The notes below the pieces were generated by a model. It searched no databases. It was not told the DNA's origin and saw only the letters and a program-made list of their open reading frames with translations. From the NCBI RefSeq assembly GCF_900167275.1, contig NZ_FUWX01000004.1:1-64000 (forward strand): 64,000 nt of DNA, in the 5' to 3' direction. The stretch comes from Cetobacterium ceti. GTDB lineage: Bacteria; Fusobacteriota; Fusobacteriia; Fusobacteriales; Fusobacteriaceae. The translations under genes and the position numbers were made by a program. Positions within the stretch are counted from its first letter, which is position 1. Every line of letters starts with the position of its first letter. Shown in pieces: positions 54,505 through 63,852 of this stretch.

Positions 54505-55755
54505 TTAGTTGTTTCTTTTTCTTCTGTTAACTAAAGCTTCTACTCTGCTCATTTCATTAAATACGATCATGTATCCTTCGTCAACACCCATTCCTGGTTT
54601 AGCAAGAACTTGTAAAGCTCCACAAGCCATACCGATATTAGTAGTTACTTCAGCAGATCTATTTGTTTCGTTACAAGTACCACCACAGTAAGAACCAATT
54701 CCTACTTTATTACAATAAAGAATTGCATCAGCGATGTTGTTAACTCCTCCTAAGTCTGGAGTTTTTATTTGAACTACGTGTCCAGCTTTTGCATCAGCAA
54801 ATGCTTTAATATCTTCAAATGTATTACACCATTCGTCAGCAACAAGTTCAACTTCAATTCCTCTAGCATCAACTTCAGCAGTTAAAGCAGCTAAAGCTTC
54901 TATTTGTTTAGGACCATCTTCAACGTCCATAGGTCCTTCTATTCTTAATTTAAATGGTTTAGCAGTTTCAGCTAAAACAGCTAAATAATCAGCCATTTTT
55001 TTAGTGTCACAATCAAATGCAGCACCAATAGTTCCATAAACGTCAATGTGTAAAATAGGAGCATAATCTTCGTCAGATCTTAATTCAATAATTCTGTCTC
55101 TTAACCAAGTAACATATTCAACTAATTTCTCTCCATTAAGTCCTAATTTTTCTTCAACGTTATTGATTAATGCGTGAGGTAAAACATCAGCAGTTTTGAT
55201 GATCATTTTATCAGCATTTTCATATCTATTATCTCCTGATTGAGTGAAGATAGGTCTCTTAGTAATTTCAATTCCAGTGTTGTAGTCTTTTTGAATAACT
55301 TCAGCCATAGTTACTTTTCTAGCTTTAGCAACTGCATCTAATAAAGATTGAGTTATTCCATATCTGATAGCTGTATGTAATCTTTTTCCATTTACTTGCA
55401 TTCTATCAAATTCTTCAGCTAAAGATTTGAAGTTATCTAATTCTCTTCCTATTAATTTTGGAGCAATTTCTTTTTCAATTAAAGGAATAAAATCTTTTGC
55501 TATGAATAAAGGATCTCTTCCACCCGCACCTGAATATTGAACAGCTGCACAATCTCCGAAAGCTACTTGTCCATCTTCTAATATTAATTGAACAGAGATA
55601 GATTCTCCTGCTTGTCTTATTGTTGCAAATCCTTCAGTTACTGGCTCACCAACATAAGCAAAACCATTGTGCCCTGCTCCTTTTTTGATAGCTCTTTGGT
55701 CGTCGAAATAAAATCCTGTTTTTCCTGCTGAACAAACTACATCGATAATTTTCAT
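54505..55755 (-). CDS. mal: Methylaspartate ammonia-lyase
   Basis: 416 aa from ATG 55755 (AGGAGG upstream). Removes ammonia from (2S,3S)-3-methylaspartate to give mesaconate. Enolase superfamily TIM barrel: GFYFDDQRAIKKGAGHNGF near the start, FGDCAAVQYSGAGGRDP, LHTAIRYGITQSLLDAVA, LHIDVYGTIG (metal Asp), IEGPMD, VADEWCNT and VQIKTPDLGGVNN with the catalytic Lys. Sits directly after glmE, as in the Clostridium tetanomorphum methylaspartate cluster. Confidence 0.96.
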   Translation of the reverse strand: MKIIDVVCSAGKTGFYFDDQRAIKKGAGHNGFAYVGEPVTEGFATIRQAGESISVQLILEDGQVAFGDCAAVQYSGAGGRDPLFIAKDFIPLIEKEIAPKLIGRELDNFKSLAEEFDRMQVNGKRLHTAIRYGITQSLLDAVAKARKVTMAEVIQKDYNTGIEITKRPIFTQSGDNRYENADKMIIKTADVLPHALINNVEEKLGLNGEKLVEYVTWLRDRIIELRSDEDYAPILHIDVYGTIGAAFDCDTKKMADYLAVLAETAKPFKLRIEGPMDVEDGPKQIEALAALTAEVDARGIEVELVADEWCNTFEDIKAFADAKAGHVVQIKTPDLGGVNNIADAILYCNKVGIGSYCGGTCNETNRSAEVTTNIGMACGALQVLAKPGMGVDEGYMIVFNEMSRVEALVNRRKRNN

Positions 55756-55776
55756 AATCAAATCCTCCTGGTTTTT

Positions 55777-55806
55777 AAGAGGGGGCAGAGACGACCTCTG
55801 CCTCTT
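55777..55806 (-). repeat. Hairpin between glmE and mal
   Basis: aagagggggcagag / ctctgcctctt, an imperfect inverted repeat (outer 5-6 bp and inner 5 bp separated by a bulge). The minus-strand copy is followed by A residues, so it is not a terminator for the operon direction. On the plus strand it has a T-run. Likely an mRNA stability or processing element. Confidence 0.5.
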
Positions 55807-55847
55807 CTTTTTTAAATTAATATTTATATATTACCTTAAAAAATTTA

Positions 55848-57305
55848 TTATTTATTTTCTGGTCTTCCTATTAAGTTTCCTTTTCCAACTGCGAATATAT
55901 CATCAACAGTCATTTGGAAGCTAATAGGTCTTCCTTCAAAATCTGCTCTTTCTTGTAATTTAGATCTGTGGAACTCTTTTAAGTCTTCAGAAAGAGGTAA
56001 GTTTCCAACTGATAAGTATCTAATCATACCATTGTTATCTCTAGCAGGCATCATTTTACCAGCATTATATTTAGATGGAGCAAATGGAATATCTAAAACT
56101 CCTTGTTCAAATCCTTTAACAGTACCAACTGCTAAATCTCCATTTCCTAATTCTAAAACTTTATCTAAAATTTCTTTAACTTCTTTTTTAATCATTTCTT
56201 TTTCGAATAAAACTTCTTCAGAGTTTGGTAATTTTTGTCCTTTTAATAAGTTTAGAACCATTTTAGTAGCTCTTATACCCATAGCGTTAGCTTCTTTTGT
56301 AGGAACTCCAATTGCCTCGTGAGGAGTTTTAACGATAACCTTAGTTGCTCCAGATAGGGCAGCAGCAGAAGCTCCATTTGAAATAACTCCAAATGCTTTA
56401 GCCTCATCCTCAGGGAATCCTCCCATCCATTGGTGGAATACAGTTGTGATATATACATCGTTATATCCAAACTCTTTACAATATTCCATAGTTTGCTCTT
56501 CTAATGCTCTTATAGCAGCAACGTCTTGAACTAAGTTTCCACATTGTCCATATCCAACAGTAATATTTCTAACACCTTGCTCTGCAGCTAATAAACATTC
56601 GATAATTTGAACAGCGTTAGAAATTGATGGTGGAACTAAAGTACCAGTTAAAGGTCCAAATGGTTCTCTATTAATAGAAACTCCATGTTCTTCATACCAT
56701 CCAACTAATCTATCTACATATTGCCAATCTAATAAAGTTCTTTCTAGAGATACAGATTTAGCATAAGGAATATTATAAGATATACCTCCACCTTCGTTAG
56801 AAGTAAATCCAGCAGCTAACATAACTTCAGAAAGAAGTCTAGCATCAGGAGTACCATGTCTTAATTGTAAAGGAAGATTAACTGCTTCAACAACCTCTCT
56901 ACATCCATAAACTCCATGGTTAACACCTGGGAATCCATTTAAAAGAGATCTTCCAGCTTTTTTAGATTCCTCAATACCTTTTTCACAATTTTCATATTTA
57001 TTTTGTCTTGTATATGAGTCAATAGTTGAAGGAAGTAAATCTGCTCCACCTTCCTTATCAAGGAAGTTTAATAACTCAATATGTTGATCAATTAAAGCAA
57101 CTCCTGCTCTAGGTTGAGCTAGAGTGATTCCATTTTCCTTAGCATTTATTAATTTTTTAGAGAAGTTTTTATGATCTGGTAAATTTTTATGATATTTAAC
57201 AGCTTCTTCTAAATCAACTTCATCACCTGTGGGCCATTGTTTTAGAACTTCTTCTCTTATTTTGAAAAATTCTTCGTCAGTCCATTTTCTGAATTTTAAT
57301 TCCAT
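55848..57305 (-). CDS. glmE: Glutamate mutase epsilon (large) subunit
   Basis: 485 aa. Catalytic TIM-barrel subunit of adenosylcobalamin-dependent glutamate mutase, converting L-glutamate to (2S,3S)-3-methylaspartate; it works with Glm[37 protein letters not shown] (shown only in part), [33 protein letters not shown] and [21 protein letters not shown] are family features. ATG at 57305 with GGAGGAA upstream. Lies between glmL and mal. Confidence 0.96.
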   Translation of the reverse strand: MELKFRKWTDEEFFKIREEVLKQWPTGDEVDLEEAVKYHKNLPDHKNFSKKLINAKENGITLAQPRAGVALIDQHIELLNFLDKEGGADLLPSTIDSYTRQNKYENCEKGIEESKKAGRSLLNGFPGVNHGVYGCREVVEAVNLPLQLRHGTPDARLLSEVMLAAGFTSNEGGGISYNIPYAKSVSLERTLLDWQYVDRLVGWYEEHGVSINREPFGPLTGTLVPPSISNAVQIIECLLAAEQGVRNITVGYGQCGNLVQDVAAIRALEEQTMEYCKEFGYNDVYITTVFHQWMGGFPEDEAKAFGVISNGASAAALSGATKVIVKTPHEAIGVPTKEANAMGIRATKMVLNLLKGQKLPNSEEVLFEKEMIKKEVKEILDKVLELGNGDLAVGTVKGFEQGVLDIPFAPSKYNAGKMMPARDNNGMIRYLSVGNLPLSEDLKEFHRSKLQERADFEGRPISFQMTVDDIFAVGKGNLIGRPENK

Positions 57306-57327
57306 TTATGAAATTCCTCCTCGAATA

Positions 57328-58734
57328 CTATACTTCAACTAAATATTTTTTCATGATTCTAATTGCTAAATTTGGTAACTCTTGAGCCAATAATCCCATA
57401 GAAGATAAAATATATGTTTTATCAACTAAGAATTTTGGATTTTCTGGTTTTAAATGAACAGGTTCTTGAGGATTGAATTTACAAGCCTCTAGAATCCTTT
57501 TAGGATTTTTACTGTGAATTATAACTCCACCAGTTCCAATAACAAATGGAGTGTTTAATAAGTCTTTACCAACTTGATTAAACATAGTTCCCATTGGTGT
57601 ATATACACACTCAAGGATACCACAGTGTCTTGTCATAGAAATTTCAGTAGCGGCCATAGCCATAGCCTCATCAAAGAATATTTCCTCGTCATTTCTAGGA
57701 ACCATTCTAATGTTGTCATGTCTATATCGACAAAGTCCTTTAACATCCCATTTTTTTTCTGTATCATTTAAATATGTTCTAATTTTTCTTGAACCAGCAG
57801 CTTCTAAAAGAGATATTGCAGAATATCTCATTCCTAAATCTCCTTCAACGGTTCTTTTTGAATATGGATCCTCTAAACCTTTTATTAAAACTCCGGCCTT
57901 AGTTGGTTCTCCCTTAGCAATTGAGTGAACGTCAGTAGTTGCACCACCAATATCTAAAACCAATAAATCTCCGATACCTTCCTCATCGTCAGTACCTCCG
58001 GCTAAAACTTCCGCAGCTTTTAAAACGGCAGCAGGAGTTGGCATTAAAATACCGCTTATAAACTCTTCGGCATTTTTCATACCCTTAGCCTCTACAATTT
58101 TATTCATGAAGACTTTTCTAATTTCTTCACGAGCAGGTTCAACATTTAATTTGTTAATTTTTGGCATTACATTATCAGCCATGTAATAATCTATTTCAGC
58201 TTCTTTGAAAATTTCTTCAATATCATCTGCAACAGCTTTATTACCAGCAACTACAACAGGTACCTCTATTTTATGTTTAGCAATTAATTTTGCATTATGA
58301 AGAATACAGTCTTTGTTTCCTCCATCAGTACCACCAGCTAGGAGAATAATGTCAACTGGAGCATTTTTTATTTCTTCCATCTCTTTGGAGTTTAATTCAT
58401 AGGAGTATGTCTTCATAACTCTAGCACCAGCACCTAAAGCAGCTTTTTTAGCAGCTTCTGCAGTTAACTCAGGAACTAAACCTATGGCAAACATTTTTAA
58501 TCCCCCAGCAGCAGAAGAACAAGCTACCTTATTAGTGAACTCCACTTCAGAGAAAGGAATAGTTTTTTCTATTTCTTTTTTTAAAGTTTCAAAAGCGTTA
58601 TTGAAGCCTATCATTATATCGTCTTCGATAGTTGTAATATCCTTAGCAGTAGCAAGGATAGACTCATTTTCAATATCAATAGCTGTAAGCTTTGTATAGG
58701 TGCTTCCAAAATCTATTGTTAGATAACACTTCAT
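57328..58734 (-). CDS. glmL: GlmL, glutamate mutase reactivating ATPase (MutL family)
   Basis: 468 aa. Actin-like ATPase fold (ASKHA): TIDFGSTYTKLTAID at the N-terminus (phosphate 1), LLAGGTDGGNKD, VVVAGNKAV and LLVLDIGGATTDVHSI (phosphate 2). Proteins in this position exchange damaged cobalamin or act as a chaperone for glutamate mutase. Two in-frame ATGs are 9 nt apart (58743, 58734); 58734 keeps the family's short N-terminus. It lies between glmS and glmE, the standard order. Confidence 0.93.
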   Translation of the reverse strand: MKCYLTIDFGSTYTKLTAIDIENESILATAKDITTIEDDIMIGFNNAFETLKKEIEKTIPFSEVEFTNKVACSSAAGGLKMFAIGLVPELTAEAAKKAALGAGARVMKTYSYELNSKEMEEIKNAPVDIILLAGGTDGGNKDCILHNAKLIAKHKIEVPVVVAGNKAVADDIEEIFKEAEIDYYMADNVMPKINKLNVEPAREEIRKVFMNKIVEAKGMKNAEEFISGILMPTPAAVLKAAEVLAGGTDDEEGIGDLLVLDIGGATTDVHSIAKGEPTKAGVLIKGLEDPYSKRTVEGDLGMRYSAISLLEAAGSRKIRTYLNDTEKKWDVKGLCRYRHDNIRMVPRNDEEIFFDEAMAMAATEISMTRHCGILECVYTPMGTMFNQVGKDLLNTPFVIGTGGVIIHSKNPKRILEACKFNPQEPVHLKPENPKFLVDKTYILSSMGLLAQELPNLAIRIMKKYLVEV

Positions 58735-58759
58735 AGAGATCATCTCTTTTCTATATATA

Positions 58760-59179
58760 TTATTTTAATAATCCTAAATCAGCTTTTAAGTCTTCAGTTG
58801 TTGATTCAATAGGAGTTCCTGGTTTGTATACTCTATTAAATCCCATAGCTTTAAATCTTTTTTCTACATCTTCCCAAACTTGCTTACCAACAACGATGTT
58901 TCCTCCAACATAAAGAAGAATATTATTTAAACCAGCTTCTTCACATTTAGCTCTCATACCTTGACAATCAAGTTCTCCATGTCCGTATAAAGAAGAAACT
59001 ATAATTGCATCTGCACTTGTTTCAACTGCAGCATTTATAAAATCCATCTGTGGAGATAAAACTCCGATGTTAACTACTTCAAATCCATTCTGCTCAAGAA
59101 CGTGATGAATAATTTTGTTTCCAACAGCATGACAATCGGAACCGATAACACCGATAACAACTTTTTTACCATTTTTCAT
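58760..59179 (-). CDS. glmS: Glutamate mutase sigma (B12-binding) subunit
   Basis: 139 aa from ATG 59179 (GAGGTG 12 nt upstream; TTG 59191 is an in-frame alternative next to it). Rossmann-like cobalamin-binding subunit: D15-x-H17-x-x-G20 (DCHAVG) supplies the His ligand of cobalt in base-off/His-on binding, then SSLYGHGE and [10 protein letters not shown] form the rest of the site. First gene of the operon. The product binds AdoCbl together with GlmE. Note that this glmS is glutamate mutase, not glucosamine-6-phosphate synthase. Confidence 0.96.
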   Translation of the reverse strand: MKNGKKVVIGVIGSDCHAVGNKIIHHVLEQNGFEVVNIGVLSPQMDFINAAVETSADAIIVSSLYGHGELDCQGMRAKCEEAGLNNILLYVGGNIVVGKQVWEDVEKRFKAMGFNRVYKPGTPIESTTEDLKADLGLLK

Positions 59180-59236
59180 AGATAACAACACCTCGCATTT
59201 ATTTTGCTATAAAAAACACAAACTTAATATACTCAA

Positions 59237-59265
59237 ACTATACACTATGTTTTTAAGAAATACAA
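59237..59265 (-). promoter_or_regulatory. Predicted promoter of the glmS-citF operon
   Basis: Reading the minus strand: -35 TTGTAT (59265-59260), 17-nt spacer, -10 TATAGT (59242-59237), giving a ~50-nt leader with GAGGTG. Other weaker hexamers exist in this A+T-rich region, so the choice is tentative. Confidence 0.5.
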
Positions 59266-59394
59266 CATTAATAGAAAAAATATATAAAGGTTATTTAAGC
59301 AATTTATCTTATATATAATATTTTTCAAGTAGATGAAAAATGAAAATTATGATTTATATAGGAAATATAAGGGTTTTCTTTTGTCAAGGTTTGT

Positions 59395-59423
59395 TTGCTT
59401 TTTATGTTACTTTATGGTATAAT
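59395..59423 (+). promoter_or_regulatory. Promoter of the rimP-nusA-infB operon
   Basis: TTGCTT (59395-59400), 17-nt spacer, TATAAT (59418-59423). Confidence 0.7.
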
Positions 59424-59451
59424 TTCAATGGATAATTTATATGTGCTGAGG

Positions 59452-59475
59452 AAAGAGTGGGGTATCCCACTCTTT
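59452..59475 (+). promoter_or_regulatory. Leader hairpin of the rimP operon (possible attenuator)
   Basis: aaagagtggg / cccactcttt, a 10-bp perfect stem with a GTAT loop, followed by CTTTAT. It lies ~20 nt after the predicted start and ~36 nt before rimP, so it may be an attenuator, a pause site or a binding site for feedback by NusA. Confidence 0.55.
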
Positions 59476-59510
59476 CTTTATAGTACTTATTGAAAGAGAG
59501 GTGAAATATT

Positions 59511-59993
59511 ATGATAATTGATAAAAGAGAGTTGGAAACTACTTTACCTAAATTGGAAAAAATAGTTGTTCCAGCAGTTGAAGAGTTTGGATTATCTTTA
59601 GTTGACCTAGAATTTGTCCAAGAAGGTGGATATCTTTATGTTAGAGTTTATGTGGAAAAGGAAGATGGAGATATAACATTAGAGGATTGTGCAAAATTAA
59701 GTCAAAAAATAGATGAGCCAGTTGATATGTTAATTGATCATAAGTTTTTCTTAGAAGTTTCTTCTCCAGGTGTAGAAAGACCTTTAAAGAAAGAAAAGGA
59801 TTTTGTTAGATTTTCAGGAGAAAAAATACAGGTAAGTTTAAAGCGTAAGCTAAATGATAAAAAGAATTTTACAGGAATTTTAGAAAAGTTTGAAAATGAT
59901 ACTGTATATTTAAATGTAGATTCAGAAGTAGTAGAAATACCATTGAAAGAAATTAGAAAAGCAAATATTGTATTTGAGTTTAATGAGTTTTAA
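59511..59993 (+). CDS. rimP: Ribosome maturation factor RimP
   Basis: 160 aa. Helps 30S assembly. GLSLVDLEFVQEGGYLYVRVYVEKEDG (shown in part), LEDCAKLSQKIDEPVD and FLEVSSPGVERPLKK are canonical. The ATG follows GAGAGGTG. First gene of rimP-nusA-ylxR/Q-infB-rbfA, which begins 25 nt before nusA. Confidence 0.96.
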   Translation: MIIDKRELETTLPKLEKIVVPAVEEFGLSLVDLEFVQEGGYLYVRVYVEKEDGDITLEDCAKLSQKIDEPVDMLIDHKFFLEVSSPGVERPLKKEKDFVRFSGEKIQVSLKRKLNDKKNFTGILEKFENDTVYLNVDSEVVEIPLKEIRKANIVFEFNEF

Positions 59994-60018
59994 TAGGCTT
60001 AGGAGGTAGTAATAAAAA

Positions 60019-61107
60019 ATGAAAAGTAGAGATGCTAAGACTTTTTTAGAGGCATTAGATGAGCTTGAAAAAGGAAAAGGAATCAGTAAAGAAAGTTTAT
60101 TAGAAGCTGTAGAGCAGGCTATGTTAGCAGCTTATAAAAAGCACTACGGTGAAGAGGAAAATGTTGAAGTAGAAATCAACAGAGAAAGCGGAGACGTAAA
60201 AGTTTACGAAATTAAAGAAGTTGTAACAGCTGAAGATTTATATGACGCAGCTTTAGAAATCTCTTTAGAAGATGCTCAAGAAGTTAAGAAAAGAGCAAAA
60301 GTTGGAGATATAATCAAAATTGAAGTAAATTGTGAAGAGTTTAGAAGAAATGCCATTCAAAATGGAAAACAAATTGTTATCCAGAAAGTTAGAGAGGCAG
60401 AAAGACAATACGTTTACGACAAATTTAAAAGCAAAGAAAATGATATAATAACAGGTATCATTAGAAGAATTGATGAAAAGAAAAATATCTTTATAGAATT
60501 TGAAGGAATCGAAGCTATATTACCTATGGTAGAGCAATCACCAGCGGACAGATATGTAGTTGGAGAAAGAATTAAAGTTTTTGTTGTTGAAGTTGAAAAA
60601 ACTAGCAAATTCCCTAAAATTGTTATATCTAGAAAAAATGAAGGATTACTAAGAAAATTATTTGAATTAGAAATTCCTGAAATTGCAGAAGGATTAATCG
60701 AAATAAAAGCTGTTGCAAGAGAAGCTGGATCAAGAGCTAAGGTAGCTGTAGCATCTATGGATGAAAATATAGATACTGTAGGAGCTTGTATCGGACAAAA
60801 AGGGTTAAGAATTAGAAATATAGTAAATGAATTAAATGGAGAGAAAATTGACATAGTTGTATGGAAAGAATCTGTTCATGAGTTTGTATCAGCTGTATTA
60901 AGCCCTGCAAAAGTTAAAAGTGTTGAAGTATTAGAAGAGGGAACAACAGCAAGAGTTATTGTTGACAGTTCTCAATTATCTTTAGCAATTGGAAAGAATG
61001 GACAAAATGCAAGACTTGCAGCAAAATTAACTGGAATGAGAGTAGATATTAAGACTAAGGATGCTGAAACAGAAGTAGAAGAAGAGTTTGTTGCGGAAGA
61101 GGAATAA
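60019..61107 (+). CDS. nusA: Transcription termination/antitermination protein NusA
   Basis: 362 aa. N-terminal RNA polymerase-binding domain (~1-125), S1 domain (~135-200, IITGIIRRIDEKKNIFIEFEG), KH1 (~225-285, VDTVGACIGQKGLRIRNIV) and KH2 (~295-350, LAIGKNGQNARLAAKLTG). No C-terminal acidic repeats, as in the Firmicute form. AGGAGG 9 nt before the ATG. Confidence 0.97.
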   Translation: MKSRDAKTFLEALDELEKGKGISKESLLEAVEQAMLAAYKKHYGEEENVEVEINRESGDVKVYEIKEVVTAEDLYDAALEISLEDAQEVKKRAKVGDIIKIEVNCEEFRRNAIQNGKQIVIQKVREAERQYVYDKFKSKENDIITGIIRRIDEKKNIFIEFEGIEAILPMVEQSPADRYVVGERIKVFVVEVEKTSKFPKIVISRKNEGLLRKLFELEIPEIAEGLIEIKAVAREAGSRAKVAVASMDENIDTVGACIGQKGLRIRNIVNELNGEKIDIVVWKESVHEFVSAVLSPAKVKSVEVLEEGTTARVIVDSSQLSLAIGKNGQNARLAAKLTGMRVDIKTKDAETEVEEEFVAEEE

Positions 61108-61111
61108 TATT

Positions 61112-61636
61112 ATGGATAAACATATTCCAGAAAGAACTTGTATAGTTTGTAGAGAGAAAAAAGATAAAAATGATTTATTTAGAATAGGTCAGGTATCTGA
61201 GAAAAAATATATTTTTGATGAAAAAGGGAAGGTACAAAGTAGAGGGGTTTATGTATGTAAAACTCACGAATGTATTCAAAGATTATCGAAAAATAAAAAG
61301 ATAAACTTATCTATGGAAGATTTAGTAAAAATGGTAAATCTTCTAAAGAAAAAATCAAAAAATTATTTAAATGTGTTAAGTGCAATGAAAAATTCAGAAC
61401 ATTTAACATTTGGTATAAATATGGTCTTAGAAGATTTAGACCACATACATTTTATTATTATAGCTGAGGATATAAGTGAGAAAAATGATAAGAAACTTAT
61501 AGCTAAAGCAAAGGAGAAAAATATTCCTTACGTTCATTTTGGTAAAAAAGATGAATTGGGAGATATTTTCAAAAAGGACGAGATCAATGTCATAGCAATA
61601 AAAAGCAAAAAAGTTGCTAAAGGACTATTAGATTAA
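61112..61636 (+). CDS. YlxR (RnpM)-YlxQ (L7Ae-like) fusion protein
   Basis: 174 aa from ATG 61112 (AAGAGGAA upstream; the TTG at 61088 lies in nusA). Residues ~1-80 are a YlxR domain: HIPERTCIVCREKKDKNDLFRI and GRGVY-like SRGVYVCKTHECI, an RNA-binding fold that is reported to modulate RNase P in Bacillus (RnpM). Residues ~95-174 resemble the L7Ae/YlxQ fold: LLKKKSKNY...FGINMVLEDLDHIHFIIIAEDIS and KNIPYVHFGKKDELG. In Bacillus YlxR and YlxQ are two adjacent genes at this place; here they are one chain. Follows nusA by 4 nt. Confidence 0.85.
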   Translation: MDKHIPERTCIVCREKKDKNDLFRIGQVSEKKYIFDEKGKVQSRGVYVCKTHECIQRLSKNKKINLSMEDLVKMVNLLKKKSKNYLNVLSAMKNSEHLTFGINMVLEDLDHIHFIIIAEDISEKNDKKLIAKAKEKNIPYVHFGKKDELGDIFKKDEINVIAIKSKKVAKGLLD

Positions 61637-61661
61637 GTTACAGGGAGGTGTCTTAACAAAG

Positions 61662-63824
61662 ATGAAAACGAGAGTGCATGAGTTAGCAAAAAAATATAAG
61701 ATGGGAAATAATGAGTTTTTAGCATTAATTCACGAGATAGGAATAGAAGCAAGTTCTCATTTAACAACTTTAACAGACAAGCAAAGCGAGGAGATATTAA
61801 GATTTTTTAATGATCCTGAAAATAAAGAGTTAATAAATGATGCTATTGAAAATTTAGATTTTGATGGTACTGAAGATGAATATGAAGAGTATTCAGAAAA
61901 AGGAAAAAAGAAAAAGAAAGCAGCAGCAGCTGGGAAAAAAGAAACTTCTGAAGGAGACTCTGAAGTTGAAAAAAGCAAAAATAAAAAGAAGAAAAAAGGT
62001 AGAAGAACAGACTTCGTTGTAAAAAAAGTAGAACAAGGTCCAGATACTATCGTTGAAGATGGAATGAAAATTATAAAAATCAGAGGAGAGATAACTCTTG
62101 GTGAATTTGCCGAGAGATTAGGAGTTAACTCTGGAGAACTTATAAAGAAATTATTCCTTAAGGGACAGATGTTAACTATAAACAGTCCTGTATCATATGA
62201 ATTAGCTGAAGAGTTAGCTTTAGACTATGATGTATTAGTTGAAAAAGAGGAAGAAATAGAATTAGAGTTCGGAGAAAAATTCGATTTAGAAATAAATGAT
62301 AAGGCTTCTGATTTAGTTGAAAGACCACCAGTAATAACTATCATGGGACACGTTGACCACGGTAAAACTTCATTACTAGATGCTATTAGAACAACTACTG
62401 TAGCAGAGGGAGAAGCTGGAGGAATTACTCAGAAAATAGGAGCTTACCAAATTGTAAAAAATGGTAAAAAAATAACTTTCGTAGATACTCCAGGACATGA
62501 GGCCTTCACAGATATGAGAGCTAGAGGAGCACAGGTTACTGACATTGCTATCTTAGTTGTAGCAGCAGACGACGGAGTTATGCCACAAACAATAGAAGCT
62601 TTAGCCCATGCTAAGGCAGCAAATGTACCAATTCTTGTTGCTATAAACAAAATGGATAAGCCAGAAGCTAACCCAATGAGAGTTAAGCAAGAATTAATGG
62701 AACATGGATTAGTATCAGTTGAATGGGGAGGAGATACTGAGTTTGTTGAAGTATCTGCTAAACAAAGAATTAACTTAGATACATTATTAGATACAATTTT
62801 AATTACAGCTGAAATATTAGAATTAAAAGCTAATCCTAATAAAAGAGCTAAAGGAATTGTGCTAGAATCAAGACTTGATCCTAAAGTAGGACCAATTGCT
62901 GACGTATTAATCCAAGAGGGAACTTTAAAAATTGGAGATGTAATTGTAGCAGGAGAAACTCACGGTAAAGTAAGAGCATTATTAAATGATAAAGCTGAAA
63001 GAGTTGAAAGAGCAGATTTATCTCAACCAGTAGAAATTATTGGATTTAACGAAGTTCCATCAGCTGGAGATGTAATATATGTTATTCAAAATGAGCAACA
63101 TGCAAAAAGAATCGTAGAGGAAGTTGCTAAGGAAAGAAAGATTGCTGAGGTAAGTAGAAGAACTATATCTCTAGAATCTTTATCACAAGAATTAGAGCAT
63201 GCTCATGTAAAAGAATTAAACTTAATCTTAAGAGCGGATTCAAGAGGATCTGTAGAAGCTTTAAGAGATTCATTATTAAAATTATGTACAGATGAAGTTG
63301 CTGTAAATATTATACAAGCTGCATCTGGAGCAATAACAGAAAGTGACGTTAAACTAGCGGAAGCTTCAAATGCTATCATAATCGGATTCCATGTAAGACC
63401 AACAACAAAAGCTTTAAAAGAAGCAGATTTAGTTGGTGTTGAAATAAGAACATCTAATATAATTTATCATATAACTGAAGATATTGAGAAAGCTTTAACA
63501 GGAATGTTAGATCCTGAATTTAAAGAAATATACTTAGGAAGAATTGAAATCAAAAAAGTATTCAAAATCACTAAGGTTGGAAATATCGCTGGATGTGTTG
63601 TTGTTGACGGGAAAGTTAAAAATGACTCAAATATCAGAATAGTTAGAAATGGTATAGTTATTTATGAAGGAAAATTAAGCACATTAAAAAGATATAAAGA
63701 CGATGCTAAAGAAGTTGTAGCAGGTCAAGAATGTGGACTTGGAATTGAAAACTTTAACGATATCAAAGAAGGAGATATTGTTGAGGCCTTCGATATGATA
63801 GAAATTAAAAGAAGCTTAAAATAG
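61662..63824 (+). CDS. infB: Translation initiation factor IF-2
   Basis: 720 aa. N-terminal IF2-N module (~1-60), a Lys-rich linker (~75-120, low-complexity KKKKKAAAAG), a second helical module (~150-210), then the G domain at ~225-395 with IMGHVDHGKTSLLDAI (G1), GITQKIGAY (G2), DTPGHEAFT (G3) and NKMDKPE (G4), then domains II-IV. GTG-free ATG start 11 nt after GGGAGGTG. Somewhat short compared with E. coli IF2 because of a shorter N-terminal region. Confidence 0.98.
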   Translation: MKTRVHELAKKYKMGNNEFLALIHEIGIEASSHLTTLTDKQSEEILRFFNDPENKELINDAIENLDFDGTEDEYEEYSEKGKKKKKAAAAGKKETSEGDSEVEKSKNKKKKKGRRTDFVVKKVEQGPDTIVEDGMKIIKIRGEITLGEFAERLGVNSGELIKKLFLKGQMLTINSPVSYELAEELALDYDVLVEKEEEIELEFGEKFDLEINDKASDLVERPPVITIMGHVDHGKTSLLDAIRTTTVAEGEAGGITQKIGAYQIVKNGKKITFVDTPGHEAFTDMRARGAQVTDIAILVVAADDGVMPQTIEALAHAKAANVPILVAINKMDKPEANPMRVKQELMEHGLVSVEWGGDTEFVEVSAKQRINLDTLLDTILITAEILELKANPNKRAKGIVLESRLDPKVGPIADVLIQEGTLKIGDVIVAGETHGKVRALLNDKAERVERADLSQPVEIIGFNEVPSAGDVIYVIQNEQHAKRIVEEVAKERKIAEVSRRTISLESLSQELEHAHVKELNLILRADSRGSVEALRDSLLKLCTDEVAVNIIQAASGAITESDVKLAEASNAIIIGFHVRPTTKALKEADLVGVEIRTSNIIYHITEDIEKALTGMLDPEFKEIYLGRIEIKKVFKITKVGNIAGCVVVDGKVKNDSNIRIVRNGIVIYEGKLSTLKRYKDDAKEVVAGQECGLGIENFNDIKEGDIVEAFDMIEIKRSLK

Positions 63825-63852
63825 TATCTTTAATTATAGAGGGTGATATTTT

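Larger units (their letters stand above)
59180..59510. other. Intergenic region between divergent glm and rimP operons
   Basis: 331 A+T-rich nt with no protein-coding gene. It holds the predicted glm promoter (minus, 59237-59265), the rimP promoter (plus, 59395-59423) and the rimP leader hairpin. No cobalamin riboswitch was seen: no B12-box-like conserved block in the glm leader (about 59180-59230), which is too short for one. Confidence 0.7.

Noticed and set aside
59180-59510. A cobalamin riboswitch for the B12-dependent glm operon.
   Set aside because: No B12-box-like conserved block in the leader, which is only about 50 nt from the predicted promoter.
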